Below are positions 27,101 through 40,900 of a DNA stretch of 64,000 nucleotides, piece after piece. The DNA lies in the NCBI RefSeq assembly GCF_037975245.1, contig NC_092562.1, positions 19,562,054 through 19,626,053 of the forward strand, written 5' to 3'. The first letter of the stretch is position 1, and every line of letters starts with the position of its first letter. The notes under the pieces were generated by a model, which was not told the DNA's origin, searched no databases, and was given only the letters and a program-made list of their open reading frames with translations. Made by a program: the position numbers and the translations under genes. The DNA comes from Apostichopus japonicus (Eukaryota > Echinodermata > Holothuroidea > Aspidochirotida > Stichopodidae).

Positions 27101-27950
27101 GAGTAAATGAGTGAAGGGGGGATTCATCGGGGGGGGGGTGGGGAATGGAGCTACTTATACTATAATCATCACCTTGAACTATGTAAATAAATGGTCGTTA
27201 AGACACTGACAAAACTTAGCATATATGCAAAAAATAGTTAAATAACTCAAATAAATAAAAAGACAAACTTGTGCAGAGTTATTAAACTTTAAATTGAAAT
27301 TTCACAAATTTTGTCAAAATGTTCTGGGCAAAATATATCACAACATCCTGCCACAACATCATTACTCTGGTCTAATTGCCATTACTGTATGGTTAATAAC
27401 TGTCATGCCACATAATACTGTTGATACTTGTACTAATACTATAAGTCTGCCTTGAACTATGTACAAATTTGATAGTCATTGAAAGACACTGCAAAGAAAA
27501 GTTAGCATATTTAAAAGAAAGACCATTTCTGAAACCCATATGCAATGTTATTTCAATCTTCAGGGATCACAAATAGGTCAAATCTTAGAATGGCACAATT
27601 AACATCCTGTATTAAAATTCAGGACCATTTTCTTTGAAATCATATTTGCTATTATTAAATGATTTATTGTCATCTCATGTCAATTATATTCAGGAAACAA
27701 GCACTCATTACTGTAAAATATGTCATAATTGCTTTATATCGATAATTTACCTAATCATGAATAATGTTCTGGACTATATGATTTGCTCAAACGTGGTAAC
27801 GTGCAATATTTGTCACATCACAAGATGTGACCTATCTGAAATGTCTTGTTTTGACTCTCTAGCTATCTCTCCAAAAGAACTATGAAAATCTTTACATCAG
27901 GAAAGTAAATGTCAGATAAATTCAGCTTCTTTTTTTGTTTGTCTTCACAG
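21152..27950. other. Probable intron or intergenic DNA
   Basis: No further exon is supported. It contains a C/T-rich tract (22141-22215), a C run (about 24273-24285) and a potential G-quadruplex (25385-25407). A stretch around 23060-23310 contains ATCGACGTTTCGATGAAAG, a motif type often seen beside Penelope-like retroelement ends, but no protein supports that. A diverged local duplication at 27151-27560 is listed separately. Confidence 0.4.
27151..27560 (+). repeat. Diverged tandem duplication, period about 278 bp
   Basis: CTTGAACTATGTA occurs at 27173 and again at 27451. In both places it is preceded by a TACTATAA-type string and followed by AAGACACTG and then TTAGCATAT. The two units are diverged, with small indels. 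I do not know whether this is a mobile element or a simple local duplication. Confidence 0.6.
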
Positions 27951-27991
27951 ATGATGAGGAAGAAGTCACTCTGATGTATTCGCAGCATGAG
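27951..27991 (+). CDS. SLC4A11-like gene, small acidic 5' exon
   Basis: A 41-bp exon lies between a very strong acceptor (TTGTTTGTCTTCACAG) and a consensus donor (GAG followed by GTGAGTGA). Only one phase is open; it yields DEEEVTLMYSQHE after a split first codon (phase 1 in, phase 0 out). The acidic peptide would lie in the poorly conserved region ahead of the cytosolic domain, so homology cannot confirm it. Support comes from the splice sites, the single open frame and the phase match to the exon at 30139. Confidence 0.6.
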
Positions 27992-30138
27992 GTGAGTGAA
28001 ATGTCACCAATCTTTTGACTAGCTGCCATGTCATTTCGTTGTGTGAAGTGTAAAAAAAAAAGGGGAGGGAGCTAGCTGCAGGGCACAGTGTATCAATACT
28101 GTACAAAACAGACGACCGTAATGTAAATTATGGTATCGTTAAAGATGGTATGTAAATAGACCGTAGAAATGAATGATCTCCCACAAAACATACAGAAACA
28201 ATTTTTGCCTCCGGGTAATTTCCGTGTAAATACAACAAATATTGTGTTGCACAGATTTAATGTTTTATGTTATTGTTTTATTGACAAATCTTTGATTTTT
28301 TGCGAATATCGTGACATGAATAGTTGCCATCTTTGTACTGTGTATCTAGATGTGTTTGATATGATTCCAACGTCTTATAAATAATAATTATTTACTTCAA
28401 TAATGTGTGACATGCTCCTTCATGTTAAAAAAATCCTGTATAAATAGTTTTGGCAGCATAGCTGATGAATGGGAAGGGGAAGGGGGGCTGAGGGGAGGTT
28501 GAGGGAGAGGGAGAGGAGGGGAAAGGTGACAACATTCTTCTGATATGTTGTAGACTGTTAAAACATTGCTATCAGTCTAGGTTGTATTTCCTTTTATCAC
28601 TTTATGCTTGAGATATCTGAAACTCATCAATAAGAGTGGCTGAACTACTTAGTCTAACACACAGTCCCTTAGTCAGCCAGGTGGTACCTCAGATATATAT
28701 ATAAATTGTTATATTTACAATGTATACAAAAATTGTTGAAGGCAACTTGTGTTGCTTGTCTCCAAAGCTTAGGGTGTTGCTCTGTTATTCATATGAGTTA
28801 AACGAACATAAGAATTTATGAAACAATGGATTAACATTAACATTTTGGACTGTGTCATGAATTGGAACAATGTACTGGCTTAAAGGAACATTCCAGAGAT
28901 TTAGCATGATTTGAAATTGGATATCTTGAAAACCAGAGTCATTACTAGCACTCCAATTGTCTTGGACTGTGACATATCAAGACTAGAGTAAGACTGACAC
29001 ATGGCAGCGGGTCGGGTCAATTAATACTTAGCATATATCTGTTCTTATCATTGCAGTGCTCACATTACTTATTACTGTATATCCTTCATTAGATGAAATA
29101 TTCTTCTTAATCCTTTTCATTCTATTATAAATGGCATCGATATAATAAGAACTCACGCATTAGGATCATTTCAAAAGGTTAATGAGTTATTTGATTGAGT
29201 GTAAATGAGAGGCCCAGCAGGAGAATAAATTAATTTAACACACATATGACTGAATAATACAATAGATACAAGGATATTTCATTATTTTCTTACGAGAGAC
29301 ATGTTACCGATATTAATAAAAGATTTTCTTGGAACTGATTCGTGTAAAGAACAAGGTCAATTGAAAACAATGAATAGGTCTGAGGAAGTTTGGTTGTATT
29401 AAACAATGTCCACTCAAATTACTGAGATAAAAATAGAAAAGGCCATGTGATATGCATCTCTAATTGTTGAGTCTTGAAATGCTATATGTCAAATGTATAG
29501 AATAATAATTGGCTAAGCGGAAATATCTTGATAGCTAGTTTAATGGTAACCCTGGAAAAAATCAAACTGCCTTCTTTAAACTTTTGCAAAAGGTACTAAT
29601 GATTCCCTAAATTGGTGGGATCCGTACCAGTTTAACTCAAGCTTTGTCTATGTCCATTTTATTAGTTTAAAATTGTATGAGGTCATTTAATCTTATTATT
29701 GAAAAGATACTCTGGCTGGAGTAGCAGTGGCTGATACCAGAATGGTGTGTTAGGAGGAAAGGGCTGATGGAGAGACAGGGGAGGAACTTGCTCAGACAAC
29801 AAAATAAAAATAAAATAATAGATAAAATAAAACAGCAATTACCCTGTAATCAAATACTTATGCACACTAACTGATCACAACATTGACTTATAAACATGGA
29901 TATATATGGCTAGGTTGGTTCAGATATTTTTTATTGTTGTGTGTATAAATTCCTTCCTTGTAGGTATGTGGAAAAAGGATGTGTGATGGGGGGGGGGGGG
30001 GGGGTGGAGGAAGGGTGAGAGAGGAGAAGAAAGAGTCGCCCTCAACCTCCATGTTCCATTGCCACTGTCTATAGGAAGAGTTGCATTTTGTGCTCAAGTC
30101 TGTTTTTCAATTTGAGTTCAGCAATATTTAACATGCAG
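27992..30138 (+). other. Intron of the SLC4A11-like gene
   Basis: A 2.1-kb intron starting GTGAGT. It contains a purine-rich, G-tract stretch (28467-28520) and, ahead of the next exon, a 17-nt G run (29988-30004) followed by G/A-rich sequence. No other exon seen. Confidence 0.55.
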
Positions 30139-30382
30139 AAGAACATGATTAGGATTGATCAAACCCTTCCACAGAGAATCCCTATGAAGGACTTCAGTGC
30201 TGAAATTCGAGCAACGCTAGATGTGGGCAACTTTGTGCAGCAGGCCACTCTACTGTTGGATGTCTCCATCGCTAGTCTTGAGGCCATTATCGATCTCATC
30301 TTAGCCAAGATGCTACATGACGATGAAACAGCATCAGATATCTCAAGAGAGGCAAAGTTAGCTCTCTTCACGCACGATTCAG
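30139..30382 (+). CDS. SLC4A11-like gene, start of cytosolic domain
   Basis: The exon encodes 81 residues beginning KNMIRIDQTLPQRIPMKDFS, then AEIRATLDVGNFVQQATLLL and DVSIASLEAIIDLILAKML, and ends near LFTHDS. This matches the human SLC4A11 segment with F-K-E-E-I-R-A, D-L-D-G-F-x-x-Q-A-S and the LFTD-A-G end, i.e. the start of the band-3-type cytosolic domain. The donor is CAG then GTAGGT, leaving phase 1. The acceptor is less certain: ATGCAG at 30133-30138 keeps phase 0 with the preceding exon, while alternatives at 30078 and 30136 lack either phase fit or consensus. The clean TATAG site at 30074 would put the exon out of frame, with a stop after 18 codons. Confidence 0.85.
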
Positions 30383-31559
30383 GTAGGTCCCTTTTCAAGT
30401 TTCCAGGGTGGAAATAAATCCCAACATGAGTGGTTTAGTACAGACTGTTATAGTGCTTTCCTATAACAGACGTCATATGAAAACCAAAGGCAAAAAGCTA
30501 AAAACAAAGTTACTTTTTGGACAGAGAATGCGATTAATGTGGTTGTAATGACATAACTTGGAACCCTTTTTGTGCTATATCATGACTTTCATGGTCATAA
30601 TTTTTCTATCTTTGCTGCTTGAGATGCTGTCACTTAAATCCCAAAGTATGACAGTATAGCATTGCTGCCCAATCCGCTTTTTGATTTGTATATATATACA
30701 GCATATTAGTATACAGCAGAGGATCAGTACCTCCCACCTAATACAACTTGATATGAGTGGGATTTTATGATACACCCAAGGCAAATGTTTCTAATATATT
30801 AATATTGAAGTTCAGGCTAATTCAAATTAGTTGGAGCCATGGGGGCCGGGGGAGGGGGGGTGGAGAAGAGGAGCAGAAGAGAGAGGAAGGGGTGGATGTT
30901 CATGCAGAGTATATACTGAGTATATATAAATATTGTGTATATGTGCAATATTTGAGGAAGTTGAAGTCCTCAAATCAATCAGTTGACAAAGAATAATCAA
31001 TGGAAAAATCTTGTGTATCATGAACAAGTGGTTGTCCCAACTTCCACATAGACTATACCCATAAAAGTTGACCAAATGGCATAAATGAATAGAATTCACT
31101 CTAATTGATGATCACTTTGACTGGGTGGAGACCTACCTAGACGTTGCAAACATGAAGCTATAGACATGAGTTTATTTTTCGCCCCATACTTTAACTTGGT
31201 GAATGTTTCCTACAAGATTTTCCTGCAGTTTGATATTGCTTATTGGGACTTGATTGGATGATAAGTTCTTCACTGAGATAAGATGCTCTGGGGCAGGCAG
31301 TAAGTTTTGCAGTAGCTGACCATTTTTGTCTTTCTAGCATATATGTTTAGGTAGCTAGACAGATGACCTTCAATGGAATATTATTCTCCACCTAGGTGTT
31401 TATTGTTACAATATACTAACTATCTCCTTGAGCCTATATTGTAACTTCACAGATTTATATCATCGTCCTCTTTAAAATAGGTGTTACATTTGCTCACTGA
31501 ATTTTGATTTGAACTCCAAAGAGCAATAGCTGGGTTACAGGGACTGAACAGAACTACAG

Positions 31560-31952
31560 ATAAAAATAATAATAATAATAATACACAGTTCTTATAAAGC
31601 GCAAATACACACTTAAGTCTCAGTGCGCTGATTATTATTAACCCCTGGTCATTGGTAACTTGTCACACCCACACACCAAAGTGTGCACAATTCAATCAAT
31701 CTCTCCTGGGGCACCACAGTGCACCACAACCATGTGTCCCCCTGGGGACTTCCCATAGGGTGCAGCCACATACCGGCGCACGCAACTATATTTACAAGTT
31801 ACCTCGCAGGTCCCCATTTATACACCTGGGTGAAGAGAGGCAATGGAGATAAAGCGCCTTGCCCAAGGACACAACGCAATGATCTGGCCAGGCCTTGAAC
31901 CTGTAATCCTTAGATCACAAGTCCACTGTCTTAACCACTTGACCACAACACC
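31560..31952 (-). mobile_element. tRNA-derived SINE, family B, with (TTA)n tail
   Basis: Read on the minus strand from 31952, the head is GGTGTTGTGGTCAAGTGG, with an A-box-like TGGTCAAGTGG. The sequence ACTTGTGATCTAAGG follows, then a B-box-like AGGTTCAAGGCC. The body contains GTGTCCTTGGGCAAGGCGC, TTTATCTCCATTGCCTC and CAGGTGTATAAATGGGG. The element ends in GCGCTTTATAAGAACTGTG and (TTA)n at about 31563-31582. The central 'CCTTGGGCAAG' block is, to my knowledge, widespread in invertebrate SINE superfamilies such as the MetaSINE group, but I cannot confirm the assignment. It inserted antisense to the host intron. Confidence 0.8.
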
Positions 31953-34900
31953 AGATATCTCTTACTTATGTGTGGATGTGGGGCGAAATTTTATGTCCAT
32001 TTCTTATTTTTCAAAGAATTCTTGAACTTGTGCTGCATTTCTCATTATTTATAATACATTAATACAGAACATCACTGTCAAGTTGCCCTGACATAGATGT
32101 TAAGCGTTGTCAATGCTTTCCCTGTTTTGAATTGTAAACCCAAAGAGTCTTGTGACATGCTGTAATGCAAATAAGTTGTAAATAATCCCTCTCCCACAAA
32201 TCATTTTGCTCTTTGCGTGGGGTTTTTCCTAGCGGGATAATTACAATGGGAAATCTTCCAGCTTTCTCCATGCGGAATTAGACTGATTGGAAAAGCTTAG
32301 TTTATGTGAAGATTATGGAGAGCCCTGCCGTCCCCCGTCAATCTAGCTTGCATTGTGGGACAGGTGATTATAAATGAACAAGGAAGATTTAAAGATGTTT
32401 TCACTAGTGTTTTGAAATGACATGCATGTATATAGCTTTAAGAAATATGTTTCATTTGAAAGGAATCTAGGTAAAGCTATAGTCATGTTTTAAATTGTGT
32501 CAATTAACGTACCCTGCATGGCCTCCGGTTCTGACACATACACACAAAGAGTGCAGGATCAGGAGTTATAGCTTTACTCAATACGTACAGTAGTATTAAA
32601 AGCTATGGACGAATCAAATTGCTTGTTGTTGATTGTTCATTTAAATATCTTAACATATACAGTTCCCTCGATAATAAAGTCTTCAAGTTAATTGATATGA
32701 TGATTGAATAGAAAGTTTGCATATATATATATTTAAAGTTCTAACAGAGTTATAGTTGAAAAATAATCTTTGTCCAGATTGACAAAGTAACATAGTGTTT
32801 TGTGTGCTGATTTCAGTTAGTCATATGTTATGTTGTGCTTTGATTACATTAATATTATCTGTAATATATTATCATATACTCCTTACTTTTATTCAGTAAC
32901 AAAATTGCACATTTTCTTGCTTGCATCCAAGTGTGGTTGATTTGATGGGTTCTTTTAAAGTGTCACTATTAGTTTCTTCATAGGGCCAGCCTTGGCCCCA
33001 TTTGTTCTCATCCTTGGAAACATGCTTAAAATAGGAAACTGTCCAATCAAATAGGGCATTTTTCTTTTTTTTAACAAATTATCTTGCTATATAAATCAGT
33101 GATTTGGGTGCATTCAAAACTATACAATACATAATACAAATATACTGGGAAGCATTGAATAAACAACCTTGCGTAGCAGTGTGCATCTTTCAGATTGCAT
33201 GTATCTCGACACAACCTGATCTACTTTAAAAAAGTATTTTATCTCACTGTACATGTTAATAAATAAACCATACCACAGTTTCAAAATCTGAAGTATCAAA
33301 ATGAAAAGTGATGTCCAGCTGTTGACGGACTGCACTTTTTAAGCCAGTGCATATATGACACAATACTATTGAGGAAACGGAAACAGCAACCTAATTGTTA
33401 CTGTGATCCATTTGACGGATATGTTCTCTGTTTGCGATCTGCCCTCTGGCTACTTTCACCGGCAGCCTTGATTGACAAATAAGATCATTAAGTTAAAAGC
33501 AGAGACACTTATTTATCCCAATTCTAAAGAAAAATTTCATCGACTGACGCGCGGTGGGAGTACTCTGCCGGTATTATTATACATCCATGAGAGACTTGAT
33601 AACTCTCTGAAACAGAGCAGTGGTCAAGTAATCAATTACTTACACAGGTGACGGAATAGAGAGCAGAATATCGACAACTGTTGCATTAGGGACTTTGGGA
33701 CATTGATTGCAGCTCCGTCCGGAGCATTTCCACATCGCACAAAATGTTAAAGAATGACAGCGTGTCTCCTGGATATGAGACATTTATGAGCACTTGAAAC
33801 CCTCCAAAATTGGAGAATAGAGATGAGGCTGTAATAGGGACATGTAAAGAAAAAAAAAGAGAATATTATATATGCAGAATAGTAGCATGCATGCAGGTGA
33901 ACGGTTTGAAGGAATGAATAGAATAGATTCCTGTGCTGTAGTTTCACACTTGTAACTATTGATGATTATGTAGAGTTACATCCATTAAACTCTACCTGAC
34001 TTAACATGCATTTATAATGACTTATATAGACTAAACTATTCCATTCCCCTCCCGCTTTTCCTCCCACCCTCTCAAGAGAGACAAATACAGTTATACGCTT
34101 TACAACACATGAAATTAAAATCGCAAAGAAAATACTTGCTTACATATAAATTAAGTTTAAACTGCAGTAGAATATGGCACTGATGGAAAGTCACTTTATG
34201 GACCCTCTCTGTTTGAAAGAATATTATTTTTTTGTATTTGAAGTTTTGTGGATGAAATGTTGAGTCTATGAAACCACAAATCATTTGACATAATATCTGT
34301 AAACAAAAATGTTTGATTTGGAAAAGAAATAAGAGTGGAAATGTTGAGACATTGGATAGGTAATCTATAGGCAGACTGGATATTGATGACTTTATGACTA
34401 AGGATTAATTTTCTCTCTGGAAGAAATGTGACTTTTTTCTTCCTTTTTTTAAACTACCTTAATATTTTCATTTTGGTCTGCTAGTTGACAGACAATTTGT
34501 TACTTGCCTCAATCAAGCTCAGGAGTTGATAGATGCTTTTGAACCATCACGTTTTAATATCTTCATTGAAGTCGGCTCGAAGTTTCAATATAAAGAGAAG
34601 AAACCAAATATGAGCTCATGCGGCTGCTTGGATCTATGTGCGATTTGAGCACAAGATAAATTGATGCATCGAATGACAAGGAGGTGGTGGTGATTATGTA
34701 AAATATCAGTATATTTAAAGATCTCAGTTTGAATTTAAATCCTATATAGCTAGGTGGATATAAAGTTTTGTGACCGTCAGCCAACAAATATAATGTACAG
34801 AAAGTCTGTTGGGATAATAAACTTACCTGACCTGTAATATTGTAAAATTGCCATCTTTGCAGCCTATAGTCAGAGCTTTGAAGGCACTTTAGAATAAAGT

Positions 34901-37900
34901 CTGTTAATTTTAATTTAATTTTAATTTTAAAGTCTGTTAATAGGTTACTATTTAATTGATATAACCACACCTACTCATAATGGATCTCTCTTTTAGTGTA
35001 TGTACTTACGAGGCAAATGATCCCTTTGTAAGAACAGAACAAAACATAATTTTGCTATTCTGTAAAGTTGTGATTAAATTTGCTGTTGTGTTAAAACCAA
35101 GTAATCCTCATTGGAATAGCATAAAGTTAAAGGGATATTCAGGTAGCTGACAATGTGACACTTATAGAAAAGAAAAAAATATTCCACACTGTCAGTTGAA
35201 CAATCCGTTCCATATCTCATCCCTATTAACTCTGGATGTATGGTTGATTGAATGGAACTTATTTTGACTGACTAAACCCTAGCTGCACTAGCTTCACTAG
35301 CTGCACAGTTAGCTGTTTATATGAGTAATATATGTTTCACTCCTTTACCTTAAAGATAACATTCAGCCAGATGGTTATTCAAATCAATTAAGGATGATGA
35401 AAACCTCAGCTCTGCAAAGGTTGATATGCAAATTACAAATTTGTCGTGGTGAATCTTAGGTACGTGTCTTCAATGGATGTAAATGGTGTTCAGTGATAGA
35501 CTCTCCCACAGTCCCAAGATTTGCATGTTTAGTTTTTCATATATTATTTCAGTTTTTCATCATTTGAATTCATGTTGAAGTTCAGACTCACAGAAGGAAA
35601 ATGAAAAAAAAAACAAGCATTGATATTTTATTCTAGAAGAAACAGGCAATGATGATTAAATATCATACTTGAGTATATAAATTTTCCTAGGCAAGTATAC
35701 CATCACATTACCACAGCATAACTTGTGCCTTTAAAAGTCTTTGCTTTAACTTCTTGTGTTGCAAAAAAAAAAAAAATTAGAAAGGTTTGAATGTATAGCT
35801 TTGTAACACCTCCTGTTTGTACATTTAAATGCTATAAAACGGTGAATTTAGATAACAAAATTTGAGGCCCTAAAAAGTTGAGCCTGAAGCTTGTCTTTGC
35901 AGCCTGTCATAATTCTGAGAGTTGCAGCATTTTGTGTTTTAGCAGGAGGCCCCCTTATGTAATCTCGCAGTTTGTATTATTCTGAAACGAGATTGCTGCA
36001 GAAAGAGACATGTGTTACTACCACACATCGTTTAACGTGAGGGACTAATCCAGATTTTTTTCTTCTCTCCTGCCTCTTTGACGAATAAAACTTCAATCAG
36101 GATAGCGAAGAGATTCTGTCAAGTGGCCGAGCTTTACTCCTTCCTCAGAGGCAAGTGAGGTAGCTACAAGGGGCCAATGGGAAAACTGAACTTACAAAGC
36201 CAAAAAATAATCAAGCAATTCTGAAACTTCCCTGGTGGGGATTGTCAAGATCCTTAAAAGGGACAAAAAGGATTAAGGCTTGTCTAGATTAATCTGAAGT
36301 ACTATCTGTCCACTTTTAGTGACAATCTTTTGATGAGCTGCGTAATCCAACATTTGACGATGTCCCTCGGGGACAAGCTGGAGCACATACTAGCCTTTGT
36401 GACCCTACTGCCAGATTGAAACGTCTTTAAACATTCCCTGAAACGGCATAATGTTTCAATGTCTTGGTTTTAATGATAGTAATGTAAATCTCAGACCTGT
36501 AGTTACTATAAAAAAGAAGAAAAAGAAAAAACAAAGGGTAAATAATCATTTCTCGTTTTATTTTTCTTAATGCAGACTGTCATTTCATTAAGATATTTGT
36601 CTGGAAATGTACTTGTCTTTGAATGCAAATTGGATGAAGTCAGCTGCTCATCTCTCTGTATGATCTACTTTAATATGTTAATCCTTATATGACGTGAAAT
36701 GTGTTCTTTGAACTCACTTCATGGAAAGAAAATGACATGAGGGGATCAAATCTATGGACGCTTCTTCTTCTATATAAAGTTATACACTGAATTATATTTT
36801 TATACTTTACGTTTATCGACCTGTTTCCATCTTTCCACATCCTCTAAACGGTGAATGAAATTAATGTGGAGGAAAATTTTTTTTTTTTAAAGTATGTTTT
36901 GCAATTCTGACTGTCTGTAATTGAGTTGAGAAAAGTTCTTCATGATTGGAGAAAAAATATGGAAAAGAAAGAAATGACAGCAAAGAAGAAACAAAATAAA
37001 CCCTCCCCCCCCCAAAAAAAACCCCACCAAGAAACAGGTGAAGTACAAACTCATTTCGGTCAAAGCAGTGAAAAAGCTGCTGAGGGGAAGGAAAGCTTAT
37101 TTCCGTCAAACCTCTGTCTACTCACAATACCATGTTAAAGGTATTCATGCAATTATCGACAGGTCGCGCCAAGAAAGGGATCTGGCGGGATTTTCTAACA
37201 GCTGAAGCTGGAAGATTCCCAAACTTTTGTCCCATTTTACAAGCAGGTTTTTGGGGCTTGTAATCTAGTAATCCTGTTATTCCAGACAACAGACGTATAT
37301 ATGTGAGAACGTTGTCAGATCTATAGACGTAACGTCAAGGCTGTATACTGATTACAGTTCCTTCTGCTGGATTGCTTTCCAACGAGGAGATAGAAATTCT
37401 CCTCCTCGTCGGGTTTGACGCCCGCAATCACTTTGATATGTATAAGATTTTCCTGAGATGCAGCTTTGTAAATAATCCTGGTAAAGTTTCTTGTTAGTGA
37501 TGTCAAAGTGGTGCCAATCTTTTTTTTCTAAGTAGGTTAATGACCTAGTTTTCTTTTTCTTCTTTCTTATCAACAATTTTGCATCGATTTAAGCTGGTGC
37601 AAAAATTTTTCTTCCCTTTATTTTCTTGTACTATGTATTATCTTTACATATATTTATATGTTGTGTATAAAAGGATATCTTCCATCACCAATATGGAGAG
37701 AGAACAAGATAGCTGACTGAATTAGTTACGCGTGACCTATCTCATTGCGTAGGATATCCAGTCAAAGTAAAATATTTGGCTCTATTAAGTATATAGAGTC
37801 AAAATATCTTTGCAGTTTCACTTATTATTTTGCTATATATGGTTTTTTATAACCAAAACTGGCTGTTTCCCAAAATAAACATGTTTTACAAATCAACATA

Positions 37901-40900
37901 ATTTTTGGATGGGTAATAACTTTTAGGAAAGTTCTCCAAATTGAGCTTCATAGCCAACAATGCATTAAAAATGATAATTTGAGCTAAAAATTTAAGTATC
38001 TTGTGCTGATTTATTTTAATTTTAACCTTATAGACTTGGATTGGCTTTGACTGGATTTAGCAACCTCAGCTTTTAGGAGTTTTAATACATTTCTGTATAT
38101 ATTATATTATTTCTGTGCAGTAGTTGGTGTGCAATGAACTACAATTGTTTAAAATGCAAGTTTGTATGGTCATGCTCTTCAAACATGTACTTACCGTATG
38201 TATGAGCTTAACAAAAAATAATAAATATGAAATGTAAAAGACATCAAAATACATATTTGAAGATAAACACAGCAGTATTTCAATAGCAAATTTACCAGAA
38301 ATCTAAACGGTGCTCACTAAAGCCGAGGCACAGCAATTCACTAATGTTAAAGTTATGTCTGGAATCTCCGAAAAGAATATATGATGCATACGGGGATGCA
38401 GTGTGAGGTGTTCCTCAGTTAATAATTGAGCGAAATTAGTACGTTTAGGGTAGAACCAGGATTATTCAGCTATTAACACAGACAGCTTTACAAACTTTGC
38501 TGAGGCTTTAGGCCAAAGATATCCAAATGTAACGAGCCAAGTATCTGTAACACCAAGACAAACTCTCTAATTACTAAACTGATCTTCTTGGGATTTACGC
38601 TGATATTGATATTAATGATTAACTTTACTCATTATCGTTTCTGGAAGGTTTCCAAGTAGGCTATGTGGAAAGCAACTCACAGTCTTGGAATGTCACACGT
38701 CACACATTTCATTCTGAAACGCGAGTCGTGCACTGAGGTCACTCGCCATGGCGTACATAGAGACCTTCCTGGAAATGACACAAAGGAAATCAGTGTTGTA
38801 TATACCTCTTTTTTCCCCGTTACACCAAACTCTATTGAGGAAACCTTTCTAAAATCATATCACAAAGACAAATTGAAAATTTAAAGTCGAGATTATCTGA
38901 ACATTTATGCTGACTATTTCTGAAATATGAAGATATTCAAATCTTTAGTGCTTTAAGAGAATGTCCCTTTAAGACAACTTCAATGGTGACCATTGTAGCA
39001 TGTTTGCCCACACTCTATAGTTAATGTTATTCAGATGTTTTGCATCAAGTCCAATTAAGAACCTTCAAACTGTATTTCTTCTTGCCACCTCAATTAATAC
39101 GAAAAGATTGAAAAAAAAAATGTATCCAACATTCACATCCAACATTCATATCCACATCTCATGAATATGCTTAGTATTATGGTCAGTTTTGCTGGGCATT
39201 AACTATAGTCCAGTCACTTGTCAAGTGAGCCTCCGATATTTATAGGATCAGTTTCTCTAAAACTAAAAAGTGACAGTGATTTGATAATGAAGTTAGCTGT
39301 AGAATGTTTTAAGGTCAGTAATTACTACAAACTAGTTACAGCATGCATCATTCTTTGGTCATGCATGCCATAAAAGCTGTATTGGAAAAGTCATTGGAAA
39401 AGTGTTGGAAAAGTCTATTATAGTAGACACATTACTGTTGGGTCATACAAACAATTTTTGTGAATTTTTGTTATAATTGAAAGACTATGGTTGGTTAAAA
39501 ACGTAGACCAAAAATCACACATCTGCTTTAAGGGTTCATCTTCCCTGTGACCAGGTGCTCAAAGATGTAATATATTAGGCTGAATGCATTTTCATTCGTT
39601 TGCACTCCAGGGACCTCCATTTATAACAATGTAATAAGCGCAAGTAGACTGCCCCCTAGGTTTAACTTGGGCGCTGTATTCAGTTGAATGAAAGTAAATA
39701 TAGAGTAATTGAGTAAGCCAGACTACAGGAAAATGGAAAACTCTGGTACATTTAGGCAATGTTTGGTGGGGATAGGAAGAGGTGGGGGCGGGTTGGGGCT
39801 AAGGGCGGGATATGGTACTAAGAGGGGGAAAAAAACAATAGATGGCAGTTGCTACTTATTAGTTCCTGCTCCATTGTGATACACAGATTACATCTGATTT
39901 TTATGCTCTTTTTGAAATGACATCACTGACCAAAGTTGATGATTTCACAAATGTTCTGAGTTTCCATGATAGGCCTTACATCCTTCATAGGAGAAATGGA
40001 GTTTTGCCAAGTCTAAATGACATCACTGATCAACTATTAGTCTTTTACTGTCAATGGTTCAAAAGCTGATTATGATGTTTCTTACATGGCTGTCAAATGC
40101 ATGTAAACCCTAAGTAATTTCTGTCAAGAATCATTTTCCTTTTTCAACATCAAATTTAAGAAACTAAATAGGATGTGATTGTACATTGGATAATTATGGC
40201 ATCTATAGACTCAATTTGACTTTGGGTTAAACATCTTGCAATTTTTCTCTGAACTCTCTTTGAAAAGTGTTATTCATACAGTACTTCTCAAACGTGAAAA
40301 TATACAGTACGTCATCATAAAGTGAGGCTGTTTGGAACTATTTTTGTTCAGTAATGAGAAACTAAGGCAATCTGATCCGTGTAATAATATGTCATTAACA
40401 CACCCCTACTACCCCTCCCCGTCACTATCAAATGGATCCCTGCCACTGCAATTAATAATGACTTAACATCCTTTGTAGCAACCACTTTGTCATGTTTGAT
40501 CCTGTTGTCATGGCCACCTTCATCAAGAGGATATGACTAACTGTACTTAAACATCACTTATACAGTTGTACTGAATGTTAAATTGTGTTATGTTCTTCCT
40601 TTAAGTTTCGATGGTTTCAAATCCTAAACCAAATACTTACAAAAGTATCTAGTTTGCCACTCACCGACACTCCATGTCCCCTCTCAGCCATCTTCAAGAC
40701 GTATATATTTCTCATATATTGCCCTGAAATCGAATCCACCGACACAAAACCGTGACGTAGATCTCTGGGACTGTAATCAGGTAATTCTTAGAAAGAGCCT
40801 GGCATATTTATATTAGCTGCCATCTGTATACATGTACTTGTTTCTTTGCCATTTTAGGCCAGATGCTGCTCTATGATCCCTGCTGTCGAAAAACAGAACA

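Noticed and set aside
30075-30138. Use of the TATAG acceptor at 30074 for the second SLC4A11-like exon
   Set aside because: It puts the exon out of frame with the preceding one and hits a stop after 18 codons, while ATGCAG at 30138 keeps the frame.
34563-34970. 135-codon ORF on the minus strand
   Set aside because: AT-rich chance frame without motif, splice context or codon signal.
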